From Pseudescherichia sp031987975 (GTDB lineage Bacteria; Pseudomonadota; Gammaproteobacteria; Enterobacterales; Enterobacteriaceae): a stretch of DNA of 64,000 nt. Numbering within the stretch: position 1 is the stretch's first letter; each line of letters opens with the position of its first letter. Shown here in pieces: positions 1 to 8,139 of this stretch. The stretch covers positions 1 through 64,000 of the forward strand of contig NZ_DALZYX010000012.1 in NCBI RefSeq assembly GCF_031987975.1, given 5' to 3'. The position numbers were made by a program, and so were the translations under genes. The notes beneath the pieces are model-generated. The model had not been told where the DNA came from. It did not search any database and saw nothing but the letters and a program-made list of their open reading frames with translations.

Positions 1-38
1 TCCATGTCTTCGAGTGCCCACACAGATTGTCTGATAAA

Positions 39-51
39 TTGTTAAAGAGCA
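39..51 (-). promoter_or_regulatory. rRNA operon leader boxA antiterminator
   Basis: Read on the minus strand this is TGCTCTTTAACAA, the rrn leader boxA that loads the Nus antitermination complex. It lies downstream of P2 and is followed by the usual leader text leading to 16S rRNA, which lies outside the window to the left. Confidence 0.9.
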
Positions 52-89
52 GTGCAACGCGGCTTTCGCTCACCGTTGCGAGGTCCCGT

Positions 90-117
90 ATAATACGTTT
101 TCCTCATCCAGAGTCAA
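90..117 (-). promoter_or_regulatory. rRNA operon promoter P2
   Basis: On the minus strand a -35 TTGACT (112-117) and a -10 TATTAT (90-95) are separated by 16 bp. The arrangement and surrounding text match the P2 promoter of E. coli rrnB, about 120 bp downstream of P1. Confidence 0.88.
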
Positions 118-210
118 GCATTTATTTTCGCTTTTCTCTGGCAGAACTTCCGGAGAAGTTCCTGCTGACCCGGCGGCTTGCGTGCCGTTGTTCCGTGTCA
201 GTGGAGGCGC

Positions 211-262
211 ATTATAGGGAGTTATTCCGGGCTGACAAGAGCTAATTTCAAAAAATCTTTCA
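211..262 (-). promoter_or_regulatory. rRNA operon promoter P1 with UP element
   Basis: On the minus strand -35 TTGTCA (233-238) and -10 TATAAT (211-216) have the 16 bp spacing typical of rrn P1, followed by a GC-rich stretch fitting the stringent discriminator. An A/T-rich UP element lies at about 240-262 and reaches the murI stop codon. FIS sites, if kept, would have to lie inside the 3' end of murI. Confidence 0.9.
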
Positions 263-1141
263 AGCGTCTCTTTTTTGTGCAAACCCGCTGTCTGTTGCTA
301 ATTTTTCAAGCGATTTGAAGCCGTATCGCTGCAAAACGGGCATTAATTGCACAGCTTCCGGAGTCACTTCCATACAGTATGCGATATTTTCATCGGAGGA
401 TTTAGCATCGGGTGCGTCGTGCTCAAGAAGCCACGCCGTGCGACGGGCAATCGCCGCCCCCGAATCCACCAGCCGGGTTCCCTCCGGTAGCACCTGCAAC
501 AGCTCCTCCTGAAGGAGTGGAAAATGGGTGCAGCCGAGGACAACGGTATCCGGCGGCTCCGCCATCCGCAACCATGGGCGAAGAATACGACGCAGCCTGT
601 CGAGGGAGACCGGTTCACCATGCAGCTTCGCCTCGGCCATTTCCACCAGCTCAGACGATCCCAGCAGCTCAAAGTGGCACTCATTAGCAAAGCGCTGAAT
701 AAGCTCATGTGTATAAGGGCGCTTTACCGTGCCGCGGGTTGCCAGCAGCCCAACGATGCGGTTGGCGGTTAAACGTGCCGCAGGCTTAATAGCAGGCACA
801 ACGCCCACGACAGGAAATCCGAACTTTTCGCGCAGGGCAGGAAGCGAGACGGTGCTGGCAGTATTACAGGCAATCACCGCCAGAGAGAGCGGATAGCGCG
901 CCTGAACGGCGGTGACAATCTCTACCACCCGCTCAACGATAAACGCTTCTGACTTCTCTCCATATGGAAAGGCGACGTTATCGAACGCATAGATATAATG
1001 GAGATCCGGCAGGAGGCGCCGAATCTCATCATAGACCGATAGCCCACCGACGCCAGAGTCAAACACCAGCACGGTGGGTCTTGGATCAGAAGGTGTAGCT
1101 GCCAGAAACGGTGTATTCTCGTCCTGCAGTGTGATAGCCAT
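260..1141 (-). CDS. murI: glutamate racemase
   Basis: Converts L-glutamate to D-glutamate for peptidoglycan synthesis in the cytoplasm. The protein has 293 residues, close to the E. coli length. The two catalytic cysteines are visible: Cys92 in IACNTAST and Cys204 in VLGCTHFPLL, with the N-terminal DSGVGG motif at 28-33. The start lies inside btuB, so the two genes overlap by 56 bp as in E. coli, and translation is probably coupled to btuB. Downstream, the stop codon abuts the UP element of an rRNA operon promoter. Confidence 0.97.
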   Translation of the reverse strand: MAITLQDENTPFLAATPSDPRPTVLVFDSGVGGLSVYDEIRRLLPDLHYIYAFDNVAFPYGEKSEAFIVERVVEIVTAVQARYPLSLAVIACNTASTVSLPALREKFGFPVVGVVPAIKPAARLTANRIVGLLATRGTVKRPYTHELIQRFANECHFELLGSSELVEMAEAKLHGEPVSLDRLRRILRPWLRMAEPPDTVVLGCTHFPLLQEELLQVLPEGTRLVDSGAAIARRTAWLLEHDAPDAKSSDENIAYCMEVTPEAVQLMPVLQRYGFKSLEKLATDSGFAQKRDA

Positions 1142-2930
1142 AAACTGTCTCGTAATCTTTATCGAACAGGTTGGCTATTTTACCACGAACGGTGAACTGT
1201 GAGGTGATCGGATACGACACTGCTGCATCCCACAGACTGACACCGCCCATCTTCACGCGCTGGTAGGTGGTGTAGTCCGTATCGTAACGCGTGCCCAGGT
1301 AGTGATAGGTTACGCTCCAGTCCAGATCGTACACCTGCCAGTCGAGCTGATACTTCACCTGCTGCTTCGCACGACGTGCCAGCGGCTCGTCAGTGATTGC
1401 ATTACGCGAGTCGACGTAGTCGTAGCTCACACTGTGTTCCAGCGGGCCGGTATCGAAGGATGCCGTCGCTTCCACGCCTTTAATACGCGCCTTACCCACG
1501 TTGTAGTACTTCATGAGGTGATCGTCATAGTCGATCAGGTTGTCTACGTCATTACGGTAGCCGGAGACGCGCCAGTTCACACCTGCCGTCAGGCCTTCAA
1601 AGGCCCCTTCCCACTGCTTGCTCTCTTCCGGGTTGAGATCGTCATTGCCGTAGAAGCCATACAGCTGGCCGAGGTTAGGTGCTTTATACGCCGTGCCATA
1701 GGAAGCGATAAAACGATAGCCTTCGATGAACTCCCAGCCCGCGCTGCTCTGCCAGGTGCCGTGACGGCCAAACTGCGAGCTGTCATCGCTACGCACCGCG
1801 CCTTCCAGCGTAAAGTCACCCAGCTGCTGCAGCCCGGTCAGGTAGACGCCGGTATTGCGCTGGTCATAGCCCTCCTCGACGTAGTTGGTTCCCGGTTCGG
1901 TGCTCTGCTTCTGCCAGTCGATGCCCGCACCAACGTTGCCCTGCCCGACGTCAACGGTATTCGCCCACTGCACATTATACTGTTTGATCTCATCCAGCGT
2001 GGCGTTGGAATCGTAGCGCCCCAGGTGCGGATCGTAGTTGAAGTCCTTGCTGTGGCCATAGCTGGTAAGCAACTGAGAGCGGAAGATATCGCCATTGAAG
2101 CGCAGACCCGCATCCCAGGTTTGGCTGTAGAGCTGACGCGTATCCACCAGCACGTCAGGCGTAAAGCTGCTGTAGTAGCCTTCATAGTCGGTACGGTTGT
2201 CATAGCCGTAGCCGCGCACGAAGCCGCTCCACTCTTCAGAGAAGCTATGCTCCAGCGCACCGTACAGCGTTTTGCTCATAAATCCGTCGCGATCGGGCTG
2301 CGCCAGGCCGCCGGTATTCCCTTCGGCACCGATATCAAAGCCTTTGGTATAGGTGTAGTCGCCCGCCAGCGTCACGCGGGTGTTGTCGCCCAGGTTCTGC
2401 TGCGTGCTGGCCTCATAGTTCTGGTAGCCTTTCGACCCAATGCCTGCCGACAGCGTCGTGCCGTTTTTCTCGCGCGTGGTGATGATGTTCACCACTCCGC
2501 CGATAGCATCGGAGCCATACACTGCCGAACGCGGACCGCGGATGTACTCGATGCGCTGCACCAGAGCCAACGGGAACTGACTAAGATCGGACGAACCGCT
2601 GACGCCTGCCTGGTTGAGTCTTACGCCGTCGACCAGAATCAGCACATGGCTGGAGTTAGTGCCGCGCACATACAGAGAAGAGATCTGCCCCATGCCGCCG
2701 TTTTGCGAGATATCTACGCCAGGCAGACGACGCATCACATCGGTTAAGGAGGTTGACTGCCAGCGATCGATATCCTGACGGGTGACAATGCTGACCGGAG
2801 CCAGCACCGTTTTTACCGGCTGCTGAAAACGGTTTGCGGTGATGACCAACGTGTCCGGATTGCTGTCCTGCGCCCAGCCGGAAAATGCCGTGACGGAGAG
2901 CGCCGTCATCAGCGAAGCTTTTTTTATCAT
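1086..2930 (-). CDS. btuB: TonB-dependent vitamin B12 outer membrane receptor
   Basis: Outer membrane 22-stranded beta-barrel with an N-terminal plug that imports cobalamin using TonB energy. The start chosen gives MIKKASLMTALSVTA, a signal peptide ending in GWA-QDS. A TonB box (PDTLVITA) lies just after the signal. The protein ends in SYTF, with the C-terminal phenylalanine expected for barrel assembly. Upstream ATG at 2945 would add five residues; 2930 matches E. coli. Expression is under the riboswitch upstream, and the 3' end overlaps murI. Confidence 0.96.
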   Translation of the reverse strand: MIKKASLMTALSVTAFSGWAQDSNPDTLVITANRFQQPVKTVLAPVSIVTRQDIDRWQSTSLTDVMRRLPGVDISQNGGMGQISSLYVRGTNSSHVLILVDGVRLNQAGVSGSSDLSQFPLALVQRIEYIRGPRSAVYGSDAIGGVVNIITTREKNGTTLSAGIGSKGYQNYEASTQQNLGDNTRVTLAGDYTYTKGFDIGAEGNTGGLAQPDRDGFMSKTLYGALEHSFSEEWSGFVRGYGYDNRTDYEGYYSSFTPDVLVDTRQLYSQTWDAGLRFNGDIFRSQLLTSYGHSKDFNYDPHLGRYDSNATLDEIKQYNVQWANTVDVGQGNVGAGIDWQKQSTEPGTNYVEEGYDQRNTGVYLTGLQQLGDFTLEGAVRSDDSSQFGRHGTWQSSAGWEFIEGYRFIASYGTAYKAPNLGQLYGFYGNDDLNPEESKQWEGAFEGLTAGVNWRVSGYRNDVDNLIDYDDHLMKYYNVGKARIKGVEATASFDTGPLEHSVSYDYVDSRNAITDEPLARRAKQQVKYQLDWQVYDLDWSVTYHYLGTRYDTDYTTYQRVKMGGVSLWDAAVSYPITSQFTVRGKIANLFDKDYETVYGYHTAGREYTVSGSYTF

Positions 2931-2989
2931 TGTAAAAGCATCCATAATATAAGGAGGATGCCGCAGGCCCCATCAATAGCACGCGATGA

Positions 2990-3182
2990 TATGAGCCAAG
3001 TGCGACGTATACCGGCAGGTCTTCGGGCTTGGAGATATTTCAGAGTGATGACTTCCCGCCTTGCAGCAGTGTCTGCTTTCGCTATCACCCCAACTCACCT
3101 TACCGCTGCGCGTCAGCCCCAGATTTTCACTGGATTCCCTTTTAACTCACAGGACCGGAGCGTGGATGCTACCTGTAGGTAG
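2990..3182 (-). promoter_or_regulatory. cobalamin riboswitch of btuB
   Basis: The btuB leader on the minus strand carries the hallmark adenosylcobalamin aptamer segments. The B12 box AGCCCGAAGACCTGCC is at 3014-3029, and the conserved GGGAATCCAGTGAAAATCTG and CTGACGCGCAGCGGTAAGG blocks lie at about 3085-3140. In E. coli binding of adenosylcobalamin sequesters the btuB ribosome binding site; the same architecture is present here. Aptamer edges are approximate. Confidence 0.93.
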
Positions 3183-3291
3183 TTATAGATGTCCAGACTG
3201 CTAAGATAAGAAAACGCAAAACGTCGGGGCTGGACAATACGCGCACAATCCCTACAATCCCCGCGTAATCTATTTTCACTCAGGACGCATC

Positions 3292-4392
3292 ATGACCCCC
3301 GAACACCTTCCGATAGAACAGTACGACGCTCAGCTGGCCGAAAAAGTGGTCCGTCTGCAAAAGATGATGACCCCATTTTCCGCGCCTGCGCCGGAGGTGT
3401 TTCGTTCTCCTGTCAGCCATTACCGGATGCGGGCCGAGTTTCGTGTCTGGCACGACGGAGATGACCTGTACCACATCATCTTCGATCAGCAGACCAAAAG
3501 CCGGATCCGCGTGGATAGTTTCCCAGCCGCCAGCGCCCTGATCAACCAGTTAATGACGGCAATAATGGACAGCGTGCGGAGCAATAATGTCCTGCGCCAC
3601 AAGCTGTTCCAGATTGATTACCTGAGCACTCTGAGTAATCAAGCTATCGTGACCCTGCTGTACCATAAAAAGCTGGACGAGACGTGGCAGGCCGAGGCGC
3701 AGGCCTTGCGTGATGCACTGCAGGCGCAGGGTCTGAACGTGCACATTATTGGCCGGGCGACTAAGACCAAGGTTATGCTGGATCGGGACTACGTTGACGA
3801 GCGCCTGCCGGTGGCGGGCCGGGAGATGATTTATCGTCAGGTAGAGAACAGCTTCACCCAGCCTAATGCGGCGATGAACATTCAGATGCTGGAGTGGGCG
3901 TTGGACGTTACCGCAGGTTCAACCGGCGACCTGTTGGAGCTTTACTGCGGCAACGGCAACTTCTCCCTGGCGCTGGCGCGCAACTTCGATCGCGTGCTGG
4001 CGACCGAAATCGCTAAGCCGTCGGTAGCGGCGGCGCAGTACAACATTGCCGCCAACCAGATCGACAACGTGCAGATTATCCGTATGGCGGCGGAGGAGTT
4101 TACCCAGGCGATGAACGGGGTACGCGAGTTTAACCGCCTGCAGGGCGTCGATTTGAAAGGCTATCGCTGCGAGACGATTTTTGTCGATCCGCCGCGTAGC
4201 GGGCTGGATAGCGAAACGGAGAAGATGGTGCAGGCCTATCCGCGTATTCTGTACATCTCCTGCAACCCGGAGACGCTGTGCCAGAACCTCGAGACCTTCA
4301 GCCAGACGCATCAGGTTGAACGCCTGGCACTGTTCGATCAGTTCCCCTACACGCACCATATGGAGTGTGGGGTTCTGCTGACCAGAAAATAA
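3292..4392 (+). CDS. trmA: tRNA (uracil-5-)-methyltransferase
   Basis: Uses S-adenosylmethionine to form m5U54 in the T loop of tRNA, and also methylates tmRNA. The protein has 366 residues, the E. coli length. The SAM-binding motif ELYCGNGNFSLALA is at about 212-225, followed by FVDPPRSGLD and the catalytic-cysteine motif YISCNPETL at about 320-328. It lies divergently from btuB, separated by the riboswitch leader. Confidence 0.97.
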   Translation: MTPEHLPIEQYDAQLAEKVVRLQKMMTPFSAPAPEVFRSPVSHYRMRAEFRVWHDGDDLYHIIFDQQTKSRIRVDSFPAASALINQLMTAIMDSVRSNNVLRHKLFQIDYLSTLSNQAIVTLLYHKKLDETWQAEAQALRDALQAQGLNVHIIGRATKTKVMLDRDYVDERLPVAGREMIYRQVENSFTQPNAAMNIQMLEWALDVTAGSTGDLLELYCGNGNFSLALARNFDRVLATEIAKPSVAAAQYNIAANQIDNVQIIRMAAEEFTQAMNGVREFNRLQGVDLKGYRCETIFVDPPRSGLDSETEKMVQAYPRILYISCNPETLCQNLETFSQTHQVERLALFDQFPYTHHMECGVLLTRK

Positions 4393-4412
4393 ACCTGCCA
4401 CCCGTCGAAAAC

Positions 4413-4442
4413 GCCGGATGGCGCTACGCTTATCCGGCCTAC
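4413..4442. repeat. REP element
   Basis: An imperfect palindrome of the form GCCGGATGGCGCTACGCTTA plus TCCGGCCTAC, typical of enterobacterial REP (palindromic unit) sequences. It sits between the convergent ends of trmA and yijD. Confidence 0.85.
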
Positions 4443-4450
4443 ACTCTTAT

Positions 4451-4810
4451 TTACTCTGTCAGCTCGTGCTTGCGGTTACGCAGGCGGTAGCCAATCCAGA
4501 ATACCAGCACCACCGACAGCACGGCAGGGACAAAGTTAGAACCAATGGCCGGGTACTCGGCCCGTACTACTGCGCTGTAGAGCAGCACGCCTAAGATAAA
4601 GCAGGCGGCGGCCAGCGCTGGCAGCCCCAGCGGCATGGTGCGGTTTTGATAGCGCTGATGCAGACAGTAGACCGCCAGCACCAGTGAGATAACCGGGAAC
4701 AGCGAGAACGGCACGATCGAGCTAAAAATCGCCGTAAACGTACCGTTAATGGATAAGCCAGCGATCAGCGCCAGCAGTAGCGTACCTTTATCTTGACCTG
4801 ACTGTTTCAT
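4451..4810 (-). CDS. yijD: YijD inner membrane protein
   Basis: Small inner membrane protein of 119 residues and unknown role. Four hydrophobic segments are visible, at about 10-30, 33-50, 60-80 and 88-108. The start is placed at MKQSGQDKG because it gives the E. coli length; an upstream in-frame ATG would reach into fabR. It follows fabR by about 10 bp and is probably co-transcribed with it, which only suggests a membrane lipid link. Confidence 0.9.
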   Translation of the reverse strand: MKQSGQDKGTLLLALIAGLSINGTFTAIFSSIVPFSLFPVISLVLAVYCLHQRYQNRTMPLGLPALAAACFILGVLLYSAVVRAEYPAIGSNFVPAVLSVVLVFWIGYRLRNRKHELTE

Positions 4811-4820
4811 TACTCGTCCT

Positions 4821-5456
4821 TCACTCATCGGGTTGATGCGACATTCTTTCCTGCTCACGGCGATACCAGTAGTAAGCGCCCTTCGAAATCATCCTCAGTT
4901 GCAGCACCAGACGCTCTTCCAGCTGCCTGCGCTGCTCAGGACCGACATCCAGCGCTTCTGCGCCGGCGCTGAATACAATAGTGACCATCGCTTCGGCCTG
5001 TGCCTCGGTGAACGCCCGCGGCATATGGCTTTCGAGTTCGAGATAGTCGGCAAGTTCCGCAATAAAGTGCTGGATCTCACGGGCAACGGCGGCACGAAAG
5101 GCGCTGGAGGTGCCTGAACGTTCGCGCAGCAGCAGGCGAAACGCGTTAGGATTATTGCCGATAAACTCCATAAAGGTAGAGACGGAGGTGCGGATCACGC
5201 TCCCGCCCTTGGCAATACGCTGGCGCGCCTGGCGCATCAGCTGACGCAGCATCAGACCGCTCTCGTCAACCATTGTCAGGCCAAGCTCGTCCACATCGCG
5301 AAAATGGCGATAAAATGACGTTGGGGCAATTCCCGCCTCGCGCGCCACTTCGCGCAGGCTCAGGCTGGCAAAACTCCGCTCAGCGCTTAACTGACTAAAT
5401 GCCGCTTCCACCAGCGAACGCCGGGTTCGTTCTTTTTGTTGCGCTCTAACGCCCAT
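4821..5456 (-). CDS. fabR: TetR-family repressor of unsaturated fatty acid synthesis
   Basis: FabR represses fabA and fabB and adjusts the unsaturated to saturated fatty acid ratio. The 211-residue protein has an N-terminal TetR helix-turn-helix (about 27-52, SLREVAREAGIAPTSFYRHF). The start MGVRAQQKERTRR is the conserved one; ATG at 5492 would add 12 unconserved residues. The last residues (MSHQPDE) differ from and are shorter than those of E. coli. It is divergent from sthA. Confidence 0.95.
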   Translation of the reverse strand: MGVRAQQKERTRRSLVEAAFSQLSAERSFASLSLREVAREAGIAPTSFYRHFRDVDELGLTMVDESGLMLRQLMRQARQRIAKGGSVIRTSVSTFMEFIGNNPNAFRLLLRERSGTSSAFRAAVAREIQHFIAELADYLELESHMPRAFTEAQAEAMVTIVFSAGAEALDVGPEQRRQLEERLVLQLRMISKGAYYWYRREQERMSHQPDE

Positions 5457-5690
5457 CACGATGTTTGAATCCTTCCAAAGGCCTGCTGGCACTATACCAG
5501 AGATAAGCTAATCGGTTTCCCTGGCTTTGTGAATGACTGTTTACATGCTGTTGCACCTTTAATGACGTTAATGCGTGCGCAAGCAGAATAAAAAAATAGT
5601 CCGGCAAAAAAACAGAGCGATAATTGGGTTATCCCCTTAACGATGTTACTATTATGTTGTTTTTATGTATAAGAACAGGTAAGCCCTACC

Positions 5691-7091
5691 ATGCCACACA
5701 CTTACGATTACGATGCAATAGTGATAGGTTCCGGTCCCGGTGGCGAAGGCGCTGCCATGGGGCTGGTTAAACAAAATGCCAGGGTCGCCGTCCTTGAGCG
5801 ATACCATAACGTGGGCGGCGGATGCACCCACTGGGGCACCATCCCCTCAAAGGCGCTTCGCCACGCAGTCAGCCGTATTATCGAATTTAATCAAAATCCT
5901 CTCTACAGCGACCACTCCCGCCTTCTGCGTTCTTCCTTTGCCGACATCCTTAACCACGCCGACAGTGTGATCAACCAGCAGACGCGGATGCGTCAGGGAT
6001 TTTACGAGCGTAACCGCTGTGAAATTTTGCAGGGCGACGCCCACTTTATTGATGCCCATACGCTGGCGCTGGAGTGCCATGACGGTACGGTAGAGACGCT
6101 GACGGCAGAGAAGTTTGTTATCGCCTGCGGCTCCCGCCCCTACCATCCGGCAGACGTCGATTTTGCCCATCCGCGCGTCTATGACAGCGACTCCATCCTT
6201 AGCATGCAGCATGAGCCACGCCATGTGATCATCTACGGCGCTGGGGTGATTGGCTGTGAATACGCCTCGATCTTCCGGGGAATGGATGTCAAAGTCGATC
6301 TGATCAACACCCGCGATCGCTTGCTGGCATTCCTCGATCAGGAGATGTCGGACTCGCTCTCTTACCACTTCTGGAACAACGGGGTGGTGATCCGCCACAA
6401 CGAAGAGTACGAGCAGATTGAGGGGACGGACGACGGGGTGATTATGCACCTCAAGTCGGGCAAAAAGCTCAAGGCCGACTGCCTGCTCTATGCTAACGGA
6501 CGCACCGGCAATACCGATAGCCTGCAGCTGGCAAACGTCGGGCTGGAAGCCGACGGGCGTGGACTGCTGAAGGTCAACAGCATGTACCAGACCGCACAGC
6601 CGCATATCTACGCCGTGGGCGACGTCATTGGCTATCCAAGCCTGGCTTCTGCCGCCTACGATCAGGGGCGCATTGCCGCTCAGGCAATGATTAAAGGCGA
6701 AGCGACGGCGCATCTGGTGGAAGATATCCCGACGGGGATCTACACCATTCCGGAGATCAGTTCGGTCGGTAAAACAGAGCAGCAGCTAACGGCAATGAAG
6801 GTGCCTTATGAAGTAGGTCGGGCGCAGTTCAAGCACCTGGCACGGGCGCAGATTGTGGGTATGAGCGTTGGGACGCTGAAGATCCTGTTCCACCGCGAGA
6901 CGAAAGAGATTCTGGGGATCCACTGCTTTGGCGAGCGCGCGGCCGAAATTATTCATATCGGCCAGGCAATTATGGAGCAGAAAGGCGGCGGTAACACCAT
7001 TGAATACTTCGTTAACACCACCTTTAACTACCCGACCATGGCAGAAGCCTACCGGGTAGCGGCGCTAAACGGCTTAAACCGCCTCTTTTAA
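5691..7091 (+). CDS. sthA: soluble pyridine nucleotide transhydrogenase
   Basis: FAD enzyme that passes hydride between NADPH and NAD+ in the cytosol, lowering excess NADPH. It has 466 residues, as in E. coli. The FAD-binding GSGPGGEGA motif is at about 13-21 and the NAD-binding GAGVIGCEYA motif at about 182-191. The redox-cysteine region reads GGGCTHWGTIPSKAL, keeping only one of the two cysteines of lipoamide dehydrogenases, as normal for this family. Its last 18 bp overlap the end of oxyR on the other strand. Confidence 0.96.
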   Translation: MPHTYDYDAIVIGSGPGGEGAAMGLVKQNARVAVLERYHNVGGGCTHWGTIPSKALRHAVSRIIEFNQNPLYSDHSRLLRSSFADILNHADSVINQQTRMRQGFYERNRCEILQGDAHFIDAHTLALECHDGTVETLTAEKFVIACGSRPYHPADVDFAHPRVYDSDSILSMQHEPRHVIIYGAGVIGCEYASIFRGMDVKVDLINTRDRLLAFLDQEMSDSLSYHFWNNGVVIRHNEEYEQIEGTDDGVIMHLKSGKKLKADCLLYANGRTGNTDSLQLANVGLEADGRGLLKVNSMYQTAQPHIYAVGDVIGYPSLASAAYDQGRIAAQAMIKGEATAHLVEDIPTGIYTIPEISSVGKTEQQLTAMKVPYEVGRAQFKHLARAQIVGMSVGTLKILFHRETKEILGIHCFGERAAEIIHIGQAIMEQKGGGNTIEYFVNTTFNYPTMAEAYRVAALNGLNRLF

Positions 7092-7991
7092 CGCCCTGTC
7101 GAAATGGCCATCCATCGTGGTACGGATGGCCTCAGCCAGCTGCTCATAGCGGCTGCGCAGTGGCGATCCCGGACGGTAGACCAGCCCGATAGTGCGCTTC
7201 GGCTCCGGCTTAATGCACGGCAGGTAGATTACTCCGTCGCGTTTGCGTTCAGACGGTACGGCCAGCGCAGGCAGAAGAGTAATGCCGCTACCGGCAGCGA
7301 CCATATTACGCAGCGTTTCAAGGCTGGTGGCACGGAAATGCGTATCTTCGTCAGCGCCTGCTTCGAAGCAAAAGCCCATCGCCTGATCGCGCAGGCAGTG
7401 GCCATCCTCTAACATCAGCAGCTTTTCGCCTGCCAGATCGGCCATTGGGACACGATCGCGATTCGCCCACGGGTGATCTTCATAGATCGCCAGCATCATC
7501 GGCTCATCAAACAGCGGGACTTCGATAAAGGCTTCGCTCTCTTTCACCAGCGCCAGAATGGCACAGTCCAGCTTGCCGCTGTCCAGCTGGGCCAGCAGCT
7601 GTTGGGTCTGCGCTTCGTGCAGATACATCTCCAGCTTAGGGAAAGTTTGATGCAGCAGGGGAATAATCTGCGGCAGCAGGTAAGGCCCAACGGTCGGGAT
7701 CAGGCCAATATGCAGCGGACCGGACATGGTCTCTCCCTGCTGGCTTGCCATCTCCTTGAGCACTTTGACCTCGCGCAACACGGTGCGCGCCTGATCCACC
7801 AGCAGCAGGCCGGCCTGGGTAAACAGCACCTTGCGGCTGGTACGCTCCAGCAGCATCACGCCCAGCTCATCTTCCAGCTTGCGGATCTGCCCGCTCAGGG
7901 TGGGCTGACTAACGTGGCAGGAGTCGGCTGCCCGGCGGAAATGACGGTGTTCGGCTAACGCTACCAGGTATTCAAGATCACGAATATTCAT
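7074..7991 (-). CDS. oxyR: hydrogen peroxide sensing LysR-type regulator
   Basis: Peroxide-sensing activator of katG, ahpCF, dps and others. The 305-residue protein has an N-terminal LysR helix-turn-helix (about 18-38). The redox pair is present at the exact known positions: Cys199 in EDGHCLRD and Cys208 in GFCFE. It lies downstream of argH and is convergent with sthA. Its upstream region carries an OxyR-type site, but no oxyS-like sequence is seen there. Confidence 0.97.
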   Translation of the reverse strand: MNIRDLEYLVALAEHRHFRRAADSCHVSQPTLSGQIRKLEDELGVMLLERTSRKVLFTQAGLLLVDQARTVLREVKVLKEMASQQGETMSGPLHIGLIPTVGPYLLPQIIPLLHQTFPKLEMYLHEAQTQQLLAQLDSGKLDCAILALVKESEAFIEVPLFDEPMMLAIYEDHPWANRDRVPMADLAGEKLLMLEDGHCLRDQAMGFCFEAGADEDTHFRATSLETLRNMVAAGSGITLLPALAVPSERKRDGVIYLPCIKPEPKRTIGLVYRPGSPLRSRYEQLAEAIRTTMDGHFDRALKEAV

Positions 7992-8012
7992 TATTCATCC
8001 TCCGACGCCACG

Positions 8013-8049
8013 ATAGTTCATGGCGATAGATAGAATAGCAATCAATGAT
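8013..8049. promoter_or_regulatory. probable OxyR autoregulatory site
   Basis: Upstream of oxyR, two ATAG tetramers begin 22 bp apart (8013 and 8035), with imperfect partner tetramers 11 bp further on. This fits the four-contact ATAG/CTAT spacing of OxyR operators, and in E. coli the same interval holds the oxyR/oxyS site. Assigned by spacing and position only. Confidence 0.55.
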
Positions 8050-8094
8050 TATCCCTATCAAGCACTCTCTGACCCCGCATGCCATTTTTTGTAT

Positions 8095-8120
8095 AAAAAA
8101 AAGCCGGGTTCAGGCCCGGC
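8095..8120 (-). terminator. argCBH rho-independent terminator
   Basis: On the minus strand a GC stem GCCGGGCCTGAACCCGGC is followed by eight T residues, just after the argH stop codon. Confidence 0.92.
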
Positions 8121-8139
8121 ATCTCTTATATCAGTGCGA

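Noticed and set aside
1302..2747. Long plus-strand open frame of 481 codons opposite btuB
   Set aside because: It is antisense to a well-supported btuB frame and shows no protein family; it results from the codon bias of the GC-rich coding strand.
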